A stretch of 24,395 bases of DNA from Prevotella sp. (GCA_017442765.1 JAFRZC010000033.1:1-24395), one strand, 5' to 3'. Positions 6,633-16,857 are shown, counted from the stretch's first letter. Notes: generated from the letters alone by a model not told the origin. Program-made: numbers and translations.

Positions 6633-7271
6633 ATGAGAAAATATGGAATTTACGTCTTGATGCTTGTGACGGCGGTGTTGTGGACTTCGTGCAGCGATAC
6701 GGAAACCTACGCAGAGCAGAAAGACAAGGAGCGCTCGGCCATCAATCAGTATATAGTCGATGAGGGCATCAATGTAATCTCGGAACAAACGTTTATAGCC
6801 AATGGCTACCAGACAAATGTCGCCAGCAACGAGTATGTGCTGTTTGGAAATACGGGTGTTTATATGCAGATTGTCAGAACAGGCTGCGGAGAGAAGTTGA
6901 AATCGGGCGAGACGGCAACCGTGCTTTGCCGCTTCGACGAGTATAATATCATGACCGACTCTTTGATATTGTCGAATCGTGTGCTGACCTATTCTTCCCA
7001 GGTAGATAAGATGACGGTGAAGAACACGTCGGGCACGTTCAAGGCCTCATTTGTGAAAGGTGCCAGTCTGATGTATGCCCGCTACCAGTCGGCGGCAGTC
7101 CCGTCGGGTTGGCTTGTGCCGCTAAGCTACATAAAGATTGGCCGCCCGGAAAGCGAAAACGATGAAATTGCCCGGGTCAAACTTATCGTGCCTCACACTC
7201 AAGGACAGCAATATGCCGCAGAGAGTGTCTATCCCTGTTTCTACGATATAAGCTATGAACGTGGGCGATAA
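6633..7271 (+). CDS. Lipoprotein, resembles the DUF4827 family
   Basis: The 212-residue product starts with a lipoprotein signal peptide, MRKYGIYVLMLVTAVLWTSC, with a lipobox ending in Cys20, so it should be lipid-anchored in the inner or outer membrane. After it come a charged helical stretch (EQKDKERSAINQYIVDEGI) and a beta-rich region. The middle part (GCGEKLKSGETATVLCRFDEYN, and VPSGWLVPLSYIKIG) recalls FKBP-type folds, and I believe this is the DUF4827 family of Bacteroidetes lipoproteins. No catalytic function is established. I prefer the ATG at 6633 to the GTG at 6627 because it leaves a compact signal peptide. glmM follows in the same direction 110 bases later and may be partly cotranscribed. 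Confidence 0.75.
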   Translation: MRKYGIYVLMLVTAVLWTSCSDTETYAEQKDKERSAINQYIVDEGINVISEQTFIANGYQTNVASNEYVLFGNTGVYMQIVRTGCGEKLKSGETATVLCRFDEYNIMTDSLILSNRVLTYSSQVDKMTVKNTSGTFKASFVKGASLMYARYQSAAVPSGWLVPLSYIKIGRPESENDEIARVKLIVPHTQGQQYAAESVYPCFYDISYERGR

Positions 7272-7284
7272 AGACCGTCAGGGA

Positions 7285-7381
7285 GAATTAATCATTAAGA
7301 ATTATGAATTAAGAATTATGATGAGTACGTCTGTTGTTCCTTAATTCATGAAAATAGTAAATTATAAAATCGTAAATATTT
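7285..7381. other. Spacer of AATTATGAATTAAG-type repeats before glmM
   Basis: The spacer has imperfect repeats of AATTATGAATTAAG (from about 7287 to 7320) and ends in an A-rich leader with TAAATTATAAAATCGTAAAT just before the glmM ATG. No good TAnnTTTG box is present, so glmM may depend on transcription from upstream. Confidence 0.5.
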
Positions 7382-8788
7382 ATGACTCTGATAAAATCAA
7401 TCTCCGGCATTCGTGGTACGATTGGCGGACGGGCAGGTGACACGCTGAACCCGCTTGATATTGTAAAGTTCACATCGGCATACGCCACATTCATTCGTCG
7501 TCAGGGCGGAATTGGACGCGATGCAGGTTTCAACCATAATCGTCCGACAATAGTCGTGGGGCGCGACGCACGCATCTCCGGAGTCATGGTCGATAGCGTC
7601 GTATGCGGTACGCTCATGGGCATCGGCTACGATGTGGTGAACATCGGTCTGGCCACAACACCCACTACTGAGCTTGCCGTGCGCACGCTGGGAGCCGATG
7701 GCGGCATCATCATCACGGCCTCGCACAACCCCCGGCAGTGGAATGCCTTGAAACTGCTCAACCGCGAAGGCGAGTTCCTAACGGCTAAAGACGGTGCCGA
7801 GGTTCTGGCCATTGCGGAGAAGGAAGATTTCGAGTATGCCGATGTTGAGCAGTTGGGCCATCTCATCAATTGCGACGAGGCCGACCAGTGGCATATCGAC
7901 GGCGTGCTTGAGCTCGATTTGGTCGATGTGGAGGCTGTCCGCAATGCCCATTTCCGTGTCTGCGTCGATGCCATCAACAGCGTGGGCGGTATCATCCTTC
8001 CCCGTCTGCTCGAAGCCCTTGGCGTGGAATACAAGATACTCAATGCCGACCCCACCGGCGATTTTGCCCATAACCCTGAGCCGTTGGAGAAGAATCTGTC
8101 AGGCATCATGGATGAGATGAAGACGGGTAAATATAATCTCGGCATCGTCGTTGACCCCGATGTTGACCGTCTTGCCTTCATTTGTGAGGACGGGCGCATG
8201 TTCGGCGAGGAATATACGCTGGTCTCGGTAGCCGACTATGTGCTTTCGAATACATCAGGCAATACGGTTTCCAATCTCAGCAGCACCCGTGCTTTGCGCG
8301 ATGTTACCGAGCAACACGGCGGAACTTACACCGCTGCGGCTGTCGGCGAGGTCAACGTCACCACACAGATGAAAGCCGTAGGTGCTGTCATCGGCGGCGA
8401 GGGCAACGGTGGTGTCATCTATCCCGAGAGCCACTACGGACGCGACGCGCTTGTCGGCATAGCCCTCTTCCTCAGCCATCTTGCCCATAAAGGCTGTACC
8501 GTGAGCCAGCTGCGTGCTCAATATCCCGACTATTACATTGCCAAGAACCGTATCGACCTCACGCCTTCCACCGATATTGATGCCATCCTCAACAAGGTGA
8601 AGGCCATGTACGCCGACCAGCAGATCAATGACATCGACGGAGTGAAGATTGATTTTCCTGACCGCTGGGTGCATCTGCGCAAGTCGAATACCGAGCCCAT
8701 TATCCGTGTCTATAGCGAGGCGCATACGATGGAAGAGGCCGACGCACTTGGTAAAGAAATCATGCAAATGGTTTACGATTCTATATAA
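7382..8788 (+). CDS. glmM: Phosphoglucosamine mutase
   Basis: The 468-residue protein is the GlmM type of alpha-D-phosphohexomutase found in Bacteroidetes. It would convert glucosamine 6-phosphate to glucosamine 1-phosphate for UDP-GlcNAc, and so for peptidoglycan and lipid A. Motifs: ISGIRGTIGG at the N-terminus, the phosphoserine loop TASHNP (112-117, Ser114), the metal loop DPDVDR (258-263), the sugar-specificity loop GEGNGG (339-344) and the phosphate loop RKSNTEPIIRVY (433-444). The GlmM-like RGTIGG N-terminus and length favour glucosamine over glucose or mannose. The assignment of substrate remains by homology. The ATG at 7382 gives the expected N-terminus. Confidence 0.88.
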   Translation: MTLIKSISGIRGTIGGRAGDTLNPLDIVKFTSAYATFIRRQGGIGRDAGFNHNRPTIVVGRDARISGVMVDSVVCGTLMGIGYDVVNIGLATTPTTELAVRTLGADGGIIITASHNPRQWNALKLLNREGEFLTAKDGAEVLAIAEKEDFEYADVEQLGHLINCDEADQWHIDGVLELDLVDVEAVRNAHFRVCVDAINSVGGIILPRLLEALGVEYKILNADPTGDFAHNPEPLEKNLSGIMDEMKTGKYNLGIVVDPDVDRLAFICEDGRMFGEEYTLVSVADYVLSNTSGNTVSNLSSTRALRDVTEQHGGTYTAAAVGEVNVTTQMKAVGAVIGGEGNGGVIYPESHYGRDALVGIALFLSHLAHKGCTVSQLRAQYPDYYIAKNRIDLTPSTDIDAILNKVKAMYADQQINDIDGVKIDFPDRWVHLRKSNTEPIIRVYSEAHTMEEADALGKEIMQMVYDSI

Positions 8789-8847
8789 AAGACAGGTTAA
8801 AGATTTGGGAGTTTACCAACGGAATAATAACCGAGGAGATATCTGGT

Positions 8848-9807
8848 ATGGGATTTTTTGGATTGTTCAATAAACAGAAAAAGGAAACACTTGATAAAGG
8901 ACTGGAGAAAACGAAGCAAAGCGTTTTCGATAAACTGACCCGTGCAGTGGCAGGAAAATCGACGGTCGATGACGACGTGCTCGACGACCTTGAGGAGGTG
9001 TTGATTACAAGCGACGTAGGTGTAGATACAACACTGAAGATTATCAAGCGCATAGAAGAGCGTGTCGCCCGCGACAAATATGTTTCGACAAACGAGCTGA
9101 ACGGCATACTTCGCGATGAGATTGCGGCCTTATTGGCAGAGAACAATACGGAAGACGGAGATTCATGGGAGCTGCCACAGGATCATAAGCCTTATGTCAT
9201 ACTCGTGGTCGGTGTGAATGGTGTAGGTAAGACTACGACTATCGGCAAGCTGGCGTGGCAGCTGAAACAGGCGGGAAAGAAGGTGTATATTGGCGCAGCT
9301 GATACCTTTCGTGCTGCTGCAGTTGAACAGGTTTGTATTTGGGGTGAGCGTGTAGGCGTGCCCGTCGTGAAGCAGCAGATGGGCTCAGACCCTGCAAGCG
9401 TGGCTTTCGACACGTTGCAATCGGCAAAGGCAAACGGTGCCGATGTGGTGCTGATTGATACTGCCGGCCGGTTGCACAACAAGATCGGCTTGATGAACGA
9501 ACTGAAGAAAATCAAGGCGGTAATGAAAAAAGTGATACCCGAGGCACCCGATGAGGTGCTCCTTGTTCTCGACGGCTCTACGGGACAGAATGCCTTTGAG
9601 CAGGCCAAACAGTTCGCGGCAGTCACGCAGGTGACAAGTCTGGCCATAACGAAACTTGACGGAACGGCAAAAGGCGGCGTGGTCGTAGGTATCAGCGACC
9701 AGTTGAAGGTTCCTGTAAAGTATATCGGACTGGGCGAGGGGATGGAGGATTTGCAACTCTTCAACCGTCGAGAGTTTGTGGATTCGCTGTTTGCCACTAA
9801 TCATTAA
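8848..9807 (+). CDS. ftsY: Signal recognition particle receptor FtsY
   Basis: The 319-residue GTPase is FtsY, which docks ribosome-SRP complexes at the inner membrane. It begins with a short amphipathic stretch (MGFFGLFNKQKKE) and the helical N domain (about 15-100), without the long acidic A domain of E. coli. The NG GTPase shows GVNGVGKT (122-129), DTFRAAAVEQ (152-161), DTAGR (204-208), TKLDGTAKGG (268-277) and the closing GLGEGMEDL (294-302). The gene starts 59 bases after glmM and is followed by rimO after 16 bases. It works with YidC (13202-15106) in membrane protein biogenesis. Confidence 0.97.
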   Translation: MGFFGLFNKQKKETLDKGLEKTKQSVFDKLTRAVAGKSTVDDDVLDDLEEVLITSDVGVDTTLKIIKRIEERVARDKYVSTNELNGILRDEIAALLAENNTEDGDSWELPQDHKPYVILVVGVNGVGKTTTIGKLAWQLKQAGKKVYIGAADTFRAAAVEQVCIWGERVGVPVVKQQMGSDPASVAFDTLQSAKANGADVVLIDTAGRLHNKIGLMNELKKIKAVMKKVIPEAPDEVLLVLDGSTGQNAFEQAKQFAAVTQVTSLAITKLDGTAKGGVVVGISDQLKVPVKYIGLGEGMEDLQLFNRREFVDSLFATNH

Positions 9808-9823
9808 TTATGAATAATGAGCA

Positions 9824-11113
9824 ATGAACTTGCCGGCTATTGATTTCGTGACATTGGGCTGCTCCAAGAATCTGGTGGATAGTGAGGTGCTGATGGGACT
9901 TTTCGAACGTAACGGGTTTCATTGCACACACGACCCAAGACATCCACAGGCAGACATTGCAGTTATCAATACGTGTGGTTTCATTGAGGATGCGAAGCAG
10001 GAGAGCATTGACATAATACTGGAATTTGCCAACAGGAAAGACGAGGGCCGGCTACAACATCTCTATGTCATGGGCTGTCTGTCCCAGCGATATCAGAAAG
10101 AGCTTGAAAAGGAAATCCCACAGGTGGACAAGTGGTATGGGAAGTTCAACTTTAAACAACTGCTTGCCGATTTGTCTGAGAACCACTACTTGGCAGATGC
10201 GGAAAGAAAACTCACGACACCTCCTCATTATGCCTACATTAAGATAGGGGAGGGCTGCAATCGGCAATGCGCCTATTGTGCAATCCCGATGATGACGGGT
10301 AAGCATGTAAGCCGGCGGCGGGAAGAGATACTTGATGAAGTCAGACAGCTGGCTCGTCAGGGAGTGAAGGAGTTTCAGCTCATCGCGCAGGAGCTGACCT
10401 ATTATGGTGTTGATATTGATGGCACGCGACAGATAGCTCCTTTGGTCAGTGAGATGGCCGATATAGAAGGCGTTGAGTGGATCCGTTTGCATTATGCCTA
10501 TCCAAATGATTTCCCGATGGAACTGCTCGATGTGATGAACGAAAAGAAGAATGTCTGCCGCTATTTGGACATAGCCCTTCAGCATATCTCCGATTCTATT
10601 CTGGAGCGAATGCGTCGCCATGTCACCAAGCAGCAGACCGTCGATTTTATACATGAGCTGAGAAGCCGGGTTCCGGGCATTCATCTCCGGACAACGCTGA
10701 TGGTCGGGTTTCCGGGTGAGACGGAAGAGGATTTCAATGAGTTGATGGACTTTGTCCGACAAGCACGCTTTGAGCGGATGGGTGCTTTTGCCTATTCTGA
10801 GGAAGACGGCACCTATAGCGCGCGCCACTACAAAGATAATGTACCTGCCGAGGTGAAGCAAGACCGTTTAGACCGATTGATGTCCTTGCAACAGCAGATC
10901 AGCGAAGAGATTGAGGCTGAAAAGGTGGGTACGACCATGCGGGTCATTATCGACCGCAAAGAGGGTGAATATTATGTCGGGCGTTCGGAGTTTTGCTCGC
11001 CGGAGGTTGATCCGGAAGTACTCATACATACGAGGCGTAAACTACGCAGGGGCCATTTCTATGATGTGAGAATAACAGATAGTGAGGCATTTGACTTATT
11101 TGCAGAATTATGA
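9824..11113 (+). CDS. rimO: Ribosomal protein S12 methylthiotransferase
   Basis: The 429-residue protein is RimO, a radical SAM enzyme that adds a methylthio group to a conserved aspartate of ribosomal protein S12. It has the N-terminal UPF0004 domain with cysteines at 13, 51 and 85 for the auxiliary [4Fe-4S] cluster, in LGCSKNLVDSE, INTCGFI and MGCLSQRY. The radical SAM motif CNRQCAYC (145-152) follows, and a C-terminal TRAM domain begins near residue 370 (RVIIDRKEGEYYVGRS). LGCSKNLVDSE separates it from the MiaB tRNA enzyme. Its stop codon overlaps the start of the HU gene by four bases (ATGA), so the two are translationally coupled. Confidence 0.96.
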   Translation: MNLPAIDFVTLGCSKNLVDSEVLMGLFERNGFHCTHDPRHPQADIAVINTCGFIEDAKQESIDIILEFANRKDEGRLQHLYVMGCLSQRYQKELEKEIPQVDKWYGKFNFKQLLADLSENHYLADAERKLTTPPHYAYIKIGEGCNRQCAYCAIPMMTGKHVSRRREEILDEVRQLARQGVKEFQLIAQELTYYGVDIDGTRQIAPLVSEMADIEGVEWIRLHYAYPNDFPMELLDVMNEKKNVCRYLDIALQHISDSILERMRRHVTKQQTVDFIHELRSRVPGIHLRTTLMVGFPGETEEDFNELMDFVRQARFERMGAFAYSEEDGTYSARHYKDNVPAEVKQDRLDRLMSLQQQISEEIEAEKVGTTMRVIIDRKEGEYYVGRSEFCSPEVDPEVLIHTRRKLRRGHFYDVRITDSEAFDLFAEL

Positions 11114-11403
11114 ACAACAAAGAATACATAGCAGAACTGGCGCGACGCAGTGGTTATTCGCCCGGCCAGACACAGCAGTTTGTTAAACAGGTAATCGATG
11201 CGATGGCTGTGAAGTTTGATGAGGGAGAGAGCATCTTTGTCTCGGGCTTCGGAACATTCGATGTGAAGGAACGTGCCGAGCGCATTGTGGTCAACCCCGC
11301 TACAGGGCAACGGATGTTGGTGCCGCCGAAGATGGTGCTGTCGTTCAAGCCGGTAGCCTCGGTAAAAGACAAACTAAAGAAGGGAGGAAACGAGGATGAG
11401 TAA
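11110..11403 (+). CDS. HU-family DNA-binding protein
   Basis: This 97-residue protein has the full HU/IHF fold: the N-terminal helices (MNNKEYIAELARRSGYS...) and the FVSGFGTFDVKERAER strand pair, then a DNA-binding arm with VNPATG. The arm keeps the intercalating proline at position 63, as in canonical HU, so it should bend DNA as a dimer in the nucleoid. The C-terminal tail KKGGNEDE is short and charged. It overlaps rimO by four bases and the following membrane-anchored HU gene by eight bases. The two HU-domain proteins are therefore made together and could form a heterodimer, which is an inference from gene arrangement. It is probably not the only HU of the cell. Confidence 0.93.
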   Translation: MNNKEYIAELARRSGYSPGQTQQFVKQVIDAMAVKFDEGESIFVSGFGTFDVKERAERIVVNPATGQRMLVPPKMVLSFKPVASVKDKLKKGGNEDE

Positions 11404-12313
11404 GTTTTCAGAAATGGCAGCCCCGCTGGCAGGGAAGTTCGGATTGACAGTGAAAGATGCCGAGCAGTTCCTATTGCAGATGACCGAAGTGCTCAACGAT
11501 GGCTTGCGTGAAGACAAACAAGTGAAGATAAAAGGCATGGGCACCTTCAAGGTGACCTCTGTGAGTGCTCGGAAAAGTGTCAATGTGAATACGGGCGAGC
11601 CAATCGTTATCAGTAGTCGTGATAAAATCACATTTACCCCCGACGCAAGCTTGCGCGACCGGGTGAATAGTCCGTTTGCTCAGTTTGAGACAGTCGTCGT
11701 GAACGACGGCGTCGAGTTGGAAGAGTCCATTTCTACAGCTTCTCACCTCTCACCTCAGAGAGAGGCAGAACAGCAACCGCCATCCCCAGCCTCTCAGCCA
11801 GAGCTCCGCACTCTCACAGAGGAGACACCTGCCGAGCCAGAAACGTCCATTCCCTCTAAGAAGGCAAAAGGGAGGTATAGAGCCTGGTTTGGAACCGTAG
11901 CCCTGTTGCTTCTTTTGGCTGTCTTTGGCGCATTTTACTTCTTGCGCGATGCAACTACAGCGAAGAGTGGCGGGGAGCAAGAAACGAAGGCCACTGAGGA
12001 GCAGATGGCTACTGAGAAACGGGAAGTTGCAAAAGAGCAAGCTGTTCCCGAGAAGGAAAATGTGAAACAAGAGAACACCGACTACGCTTCTTATCCCATC
12101 ATGCAATATGGCGCGTATGAGTTCGACGGGGTAGCCGCAGAGGTTACCGTAAAGAAAGGACAGACGCTTGTCACAATTAGCAGGCAATATTTCGGCCCGA
12201 GTCCTGGAGCCGACCAGTATATCGAGGCATTCAACGGAAAGAGAGAGTTTAAAGAGGGCGACGTGATAAAGATTCCCAAACTCGTGCTCAAAAAGAAGAA
12301 TAAAAAGCTTTGA
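11396..12313 (+). CDS. Membrane-anchored HU-like protein with periplasmic LysM domain
   Basis: The 305-residue protein joins three parts. Residues 1-90 are an HU-like domain (KIKGMGTFKVTSVSARKSVNVNTGEPI), where the arm has Val64 in place of the canonical intercalating proline. Residues 91-160 are a Pro/Ser/Glu-rich linker ending in the basic KKAKGRYR. Residues 165-183 are a single transmembrane helix (FGTVALLLLLAVFGAFYFL); positive charges before it put the N-terminus in the cytoplasm. After a Glu/Lys-rich linker, residues 249-297 match a LysM domain (VTVKKGQTLVTISRQYFG ... FKEGDVIKIPKL), which binds peptidoglycan. The likely role is a link between DNA and the cell wall; this is inference from architecture. 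Base composition is normal and the gene overlaps the HU gene by eight bases. Confidence 0.9.
   Translation: MSKFSEMAAPLAGKFGLTVKDAEQFLLQMTEVLNDGLREDKQVKIKGMGTFKVTSVSARKSVNVNTGEPIVISSRDKITFTPDASLRDRVNSPFAQFETVVVNDGVELEESISTASHLSPQREAEQQPPSPASQPELRTLTEETPAEPETSIPSKKAKGRYRAWFGTVALLLLLAVFGAFYFLRDATTAKSGGEQETKATEEQMATEKREVAKEQAVPEKENVKQENTDYASYPIMQYGAYEFDGVAAEVTVKKGQTLVTISRQYFGPSPGADQYIEAFNGKREFKEGDVIKIPKLVLKKKNKKL
11741..11765. repeat. Low-complexity CTCACCT repeats in the HU/LysM linker
   Basis: The stretch reads TCTCACC twice, then TCAGAGAGAGG, encoding part of the linker at residues 116-124. Its style is that of the spacer repeats in this genome rather than ordinary coding sequence. Confidence 0.5.
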
Positions 12314-12316
12314 TTT

Positions 12317-13183
12317 ATGAATGACTATACTCACTATACCGTAAAACAATCCTCTCCACTATTAGCATGGATGCTTGCCAACCTCAAGGGTAGCCGCACA
12401 AAGCTGAAAGCCACCTTGCAAGGGCATGGGGTAAAAGTCAATGGTAAGCACGTCACCCAGTACGACTATCCCCTCGAACCCGGGATGCGAGTAAGTATCA
12501 GTAAGTCGAAGCCCGGCAGTCAACCCAGTAGCCGTTATGTCAGACTCGTCTATGAAGACCAGTACCTCGCCGTCGTCGAGAAGAAAGCCGGCATACTCTC
12601 CATGGCTACCGGACACAACTCTCTCAATGTCAAGAGCGTGCTCGATGACTATTTCCATAAGACTCGGCAGCGATGCACCGCCCACGTCGTCCATCGCCTC
12701 GACCGTGAAACCTCTGGTCTTATGATTTACGCCAAAGACTTGCAGACCGAGCAGACGCTTGAGCACAACTGGCACGATATAGTTTACGACCGCCGTTACG
12801 TAGCCCTCCTCTCGGGCGAAGTTGTTGAAGAAGGCGGCACTATTGCCAACTGGCTGAAAGACAACAAAGCATACGTCACCTATAGCTCGCCTGTTGACAA
12901 CGGCGGGAAATATGCCGTCACCCATTTCCATGTGCTGCATCGCACCGTCAGCCACTCGCTCGTGGAATTTAGCTTAGAGACTGGTCGCAAGAACCAGATA
13001 CGTGTCCATGCGGCAGACATGGGGCATCCCGTTTGCGGTGATACCAAGTATGGCAACGGCGACAACCCCCTCCATCGCCTGTGCCTGCATGCCTATATGC
13101 TTTGCTTCTTCCATCCCGTCACTCACCAGCGTATGGAGTTCCAGACACCCATCCCCGCCGGATGGCGTAATGTCAAAATGTAA
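12317..13183 (+). CDS. RluA-family pseudouridine synthase
   Basis: This 288-residue protein isomerises uridine to pseudouridine in rRNA or tRNA. It has an N-terminal S4-like RNA-binding region (residues about 12-62, LLAWMLANLKG ... VKVNGKHVTQYDYPLEPGMRVSI) and the RluA catalytic domain. The signature HRLDRETSGL is at 126-135, with the nucleophilic aspartate at 129; ETGRKNQIRVHAADMGHPVCGDTKYG follows. It could be an RluD- or RluC-type enzyme; the target is not decidable here. It starts four bases after the HU/LysM gene, so it is the last member of the glmM/ftsY to rluA run, and ends 18 bases from the convergent yidC stop. Confidence 0.93.
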   Translation: MNDYTHYTVKQSSPLLAWMLANLKGSRTKLKATLQGHGVKVNGKHVTQYDYPLEPGMRVSISKSKPGSQPSSRYVRLVYEDQYLAVVEKKAGILSMATGHNSLNVKSVLDDYFHKTRQRCTAHVVHRLDRETSGLMIYAKDLQTEQTLEHNWHDIVYDRRYVALLSGEVVEEGGTIANWLKDNKAYVTYSSPVDNGGKYAVTHFHVLHRTVSHSLVEFSLETGRKNQIRVHAADMGHPVCGDTKYGNGDNPLHRLCLHAYMLCFFHPVTHQRMEFQTPIPAGWRNVKM

Positions 13184-13201
13184 TTTGAGTGAGCGCGATG
13201 C

Positions 13202-15106
13202 TTATTTTTTGTTCAGCTGGTTTTTCTTGCGTTCAAGCTCTTGGCGTTTGCGGAGCATTTCCTGTTGCTGCTCCTGCATGGCTTGAAGACGTGCGGCAAG
13301 TCCTGTCAACTTCTTCGGGTTATTCTTGTTCTCCTTGTAGCGGGCTTCGAGCATGGCAAGCAGCTTCTCGTCGTTGGTGGTCTTGCGCAGGATGAACATG
13401 ATGGTTGCACTCATGAAGAGCGATACGAAGTAGTAGAAGTTAAGGCCTGACGAGTAGTCGTTGAACATGAAGAAGAACATCACTGGCATAAGATACATCA
13501 TCCATTGCATCATTTTCATCTGCTCCGCCTGCTGACCTACCATCTGGTCGCGTTGCTGGCGCATGGTCATGAAGGAGTAGAGCACGTTGGCGACGCAGAA
13601 AAGAATGCAGGTTAGCGAGAGATGGTCGCCGATGCCCCAGATGTGCTTTCCCCACTCGACGATGGGGTCGTAGGTGGAGAGGTCGTTAATCCATAGGAAC
13701 TTTTCTCCGCGCAGCTGAATGGCGTTGGGCACGAAGTTGAACATGGCAATCCAGATGGGCATCTGTATGAGCATGGGCAGGCAGCCGGAGAGTGGAGAAA
13801 CACCATATTTGGCATATTCCTGCATCATGGCTTGCTGCTTCTGCATCTGGTCTTCGGGGTTGTTGAATTGCTTTGTGGCTTCCTCGAGTTTGGGTTTGAG
13901 CACACGCATCTTTGCGCTCGACATATAGCTTTTCTTTACAAGCGGATAGGTGATAGCTTTCAGTAGCAGAGTAATGAGGATGAGCACAATGCCCATGGGG
14001 AAGATTTTTGAAAGCCAGTCGAAGACGTAGATAGTGAAGAAGCGGTTAATCCATCTGACAACCGGCCATCCGAGATAGACGAGCTTCTTTAGCTGTAGGT
14101 CTTTGCCCGTTGTTGTCTGTTCACTGGCATGTTGTAGAATTTGGAAGTCGTTGGGGCCGAAGTAAAACTCAAATTCTGTAGGTTCTTTTCCTGTGGGGTC
14201 AAAGGCCGTTTTCATCTTGGCTTCGTATGCCTTCAGGTAGCCGGAGCCTTTTTCTTGGGGTATGCTTGACAGGAGGGCATTGGCAGAGAAGTCGGTCTTG
14301 GCTATCATGATAGCCGAGAAGAACTGGTCTTTGAACGCCACCCAATCAAGAGCTTTTTCCATCGGCTTATCCACCTCTTCTTTTGTCTCGCTCAGATAGT
14401 CGGTTGATTCGCCTTTTTCCTTGTAGGTTAGCGTTGCATAACGGTTCTCGAAGGTGAAGCCTTTTTCCTGCTGACGCAGCTTGCCTTTCCAATCAACATC
14501 TATCTGGCTATAGTTGGGGGCAAACAATCCGGCCATACCGTTTGCCTGCATCTTCATGCGCAACATGTATTCTTTGCTGAGCTGATAGCTGATGGTGATG
14601 TTCCTGCTATTTCCGGCATCGGCCACAAAGGTTACGGTAGTGTCGCTTACGTCTGAAGCCTGGAAAGTGAGGTCTTGTGTGGCAATATTGCTTTCTTTGG
14701 TTGCAAGCATGAAGTTCAACTGCTGCTCCTTGCCGTCGAAGAGTGTCACGTCGGGTTTGCCGTTACGGTCTTTATAGCCTTTGATGACAGCTTTCTCAAC
14801 GGTACCGCCTTTCGTGTTGAGTGTCAGCTCTACCTTGTCGTTCTTTAAGACGACAGGTTCGCCCTTTGCTGTTTGCATGGCGGCATGGAAGAGGGCAGTG
14901 GTGTCGGCCTCCTGTTTGGCTTTTTCTTCGGCGGCTTTCTTCGCCGCTTGCTTTTTCCTTGCTTCGACTTTCTGTTGTTCCACCTTTCTGATGGAGTCCT
15001 GTACAAAAGCGGCACGCTGCTGATCGGCTGATGGTTTGCTGTACCAACTGAAGCCGATGAGCACAATAGCGATGAGTATGAAGCCGGTGATGGTGTTTTT
15101 ATCCAT
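13202..15106 (-). CDS. yidC: Membrane protein insertase YidC
   Basis: The 634-residue protein is YidC, which inserts and folds inner membrane proteins alone or with SecYEG. It has an N-terminal transmembrane helix (residues about 7-22), then a Lys/Ala/Glu-rich coiled coil and the large periplasmic P1 domain. The conserved insertase core lies at about 350-580 (FPMGIVLILITLLLKAITYPL, SPLSGCLPMLIQMPIWIAMF, LMPVMFFFMFNDYSSGLNFYYFVS). A basic, coiled C-terminal tail (QQQEMLRKRQELERKKNQLNKK) can contact the ribosome. Length is normal for Gram-negative YidC. The gene starts six bases after pyrG and lacks a separate promoter. Confidence 0.97.
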   Translation of the reverse strand: MDKNTITGFILIAIVLIGFSWYSKPSADQQRAAFVQDSIRKVEQQKVEARKKQAAKKAAEEKAKQEADTTALFHAAMQTAKGEPVVLKNDKVELTLNTKGGTVEKAVIKGYKDRNGKPDVTLFDGKEQQLNFMLATKESNIATQDLTFQASDVSDTTVTFVADAGNSRNITISYQLSKEYMLRMKMQANGMAGLFAPNYSQIDVDWKGKLRQQEKGFTFENRYATLTYKEKGESTDYLSETKEEVDKPMEKALDWVAFKDQFFSAIMIAKTDFSANALLSSIPQEKGSGYLKAYEAKMKTAFDPTGKEPTEFEFYFGPNDFQILQHASEQTTTGKDLQLKKLVYLGWPVVRWINRFFTIYVFDWLSKIFPMGIVLILITLLLKAITYPLVKKSYMSSAKMRVLKPKLEEATKQFNNPEDQMQKQQAMMQEYAKYGVSPLSGCLPMLIQMPIWIAMFNFVPNAIQLRGEKFLWINDLSTYDPIVEWGKHIWGIGDHLSLTCILFCVANVLYSFMTMRQQRDQMVGQQAEQMKMMQWMMYLMPVMFFFMFNDYSSGLNFYYFVSLFMSATIMFILRKTTNDEKLLAMLEARYKENKNNPKKLTGLAARLQAMQEQQQEMLRKRQELERKKNQLNKK

Positions 15107-15112
15107 GTTTCT

Positions 15113-16723
<1,611 letters not shown>

Positions 16724-16779
16724 TTATAATTAAATGGATAATCGACTTGTAACAATTAAGAAAAATAATTTTCAAGGTG

Positions 16780-16822
16780 CAAAGATACGAATTTTTAATG
16801 AAAGATGAGGGGTGAAAGATGA
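16780..16822 (-). promoter_or_regulatory. pyrG promoter with GATGAAAGATGAGGGG block
   Basis: TATCTTTG (16780-16787, minus strand) is a perfect -7 box, about 66 bases before the pyrG ATG. Upstream, 16798-16822 contains AATGAAAGATGAGGGGTGAA and GATGA, aligned with the block at the GHL10 promoter: the distance from the -7 box to GAAAGATGAGG is 12 bases in both. No TTTG is present at the -33 position. Confidence 0.55.
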
Positions 16823-16857
16823 AAAAATAGCAGAAAAAGATGTTTTTCTTTTCTTAA

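Noticed and set aside
7270..7279. AAAGACCGTC after the lipoprotein gene matches the spacer of palindrome copy A
   Set aside because: Only ten bases match, there are no palindromes beside it, and chance is a sufficient explanation.
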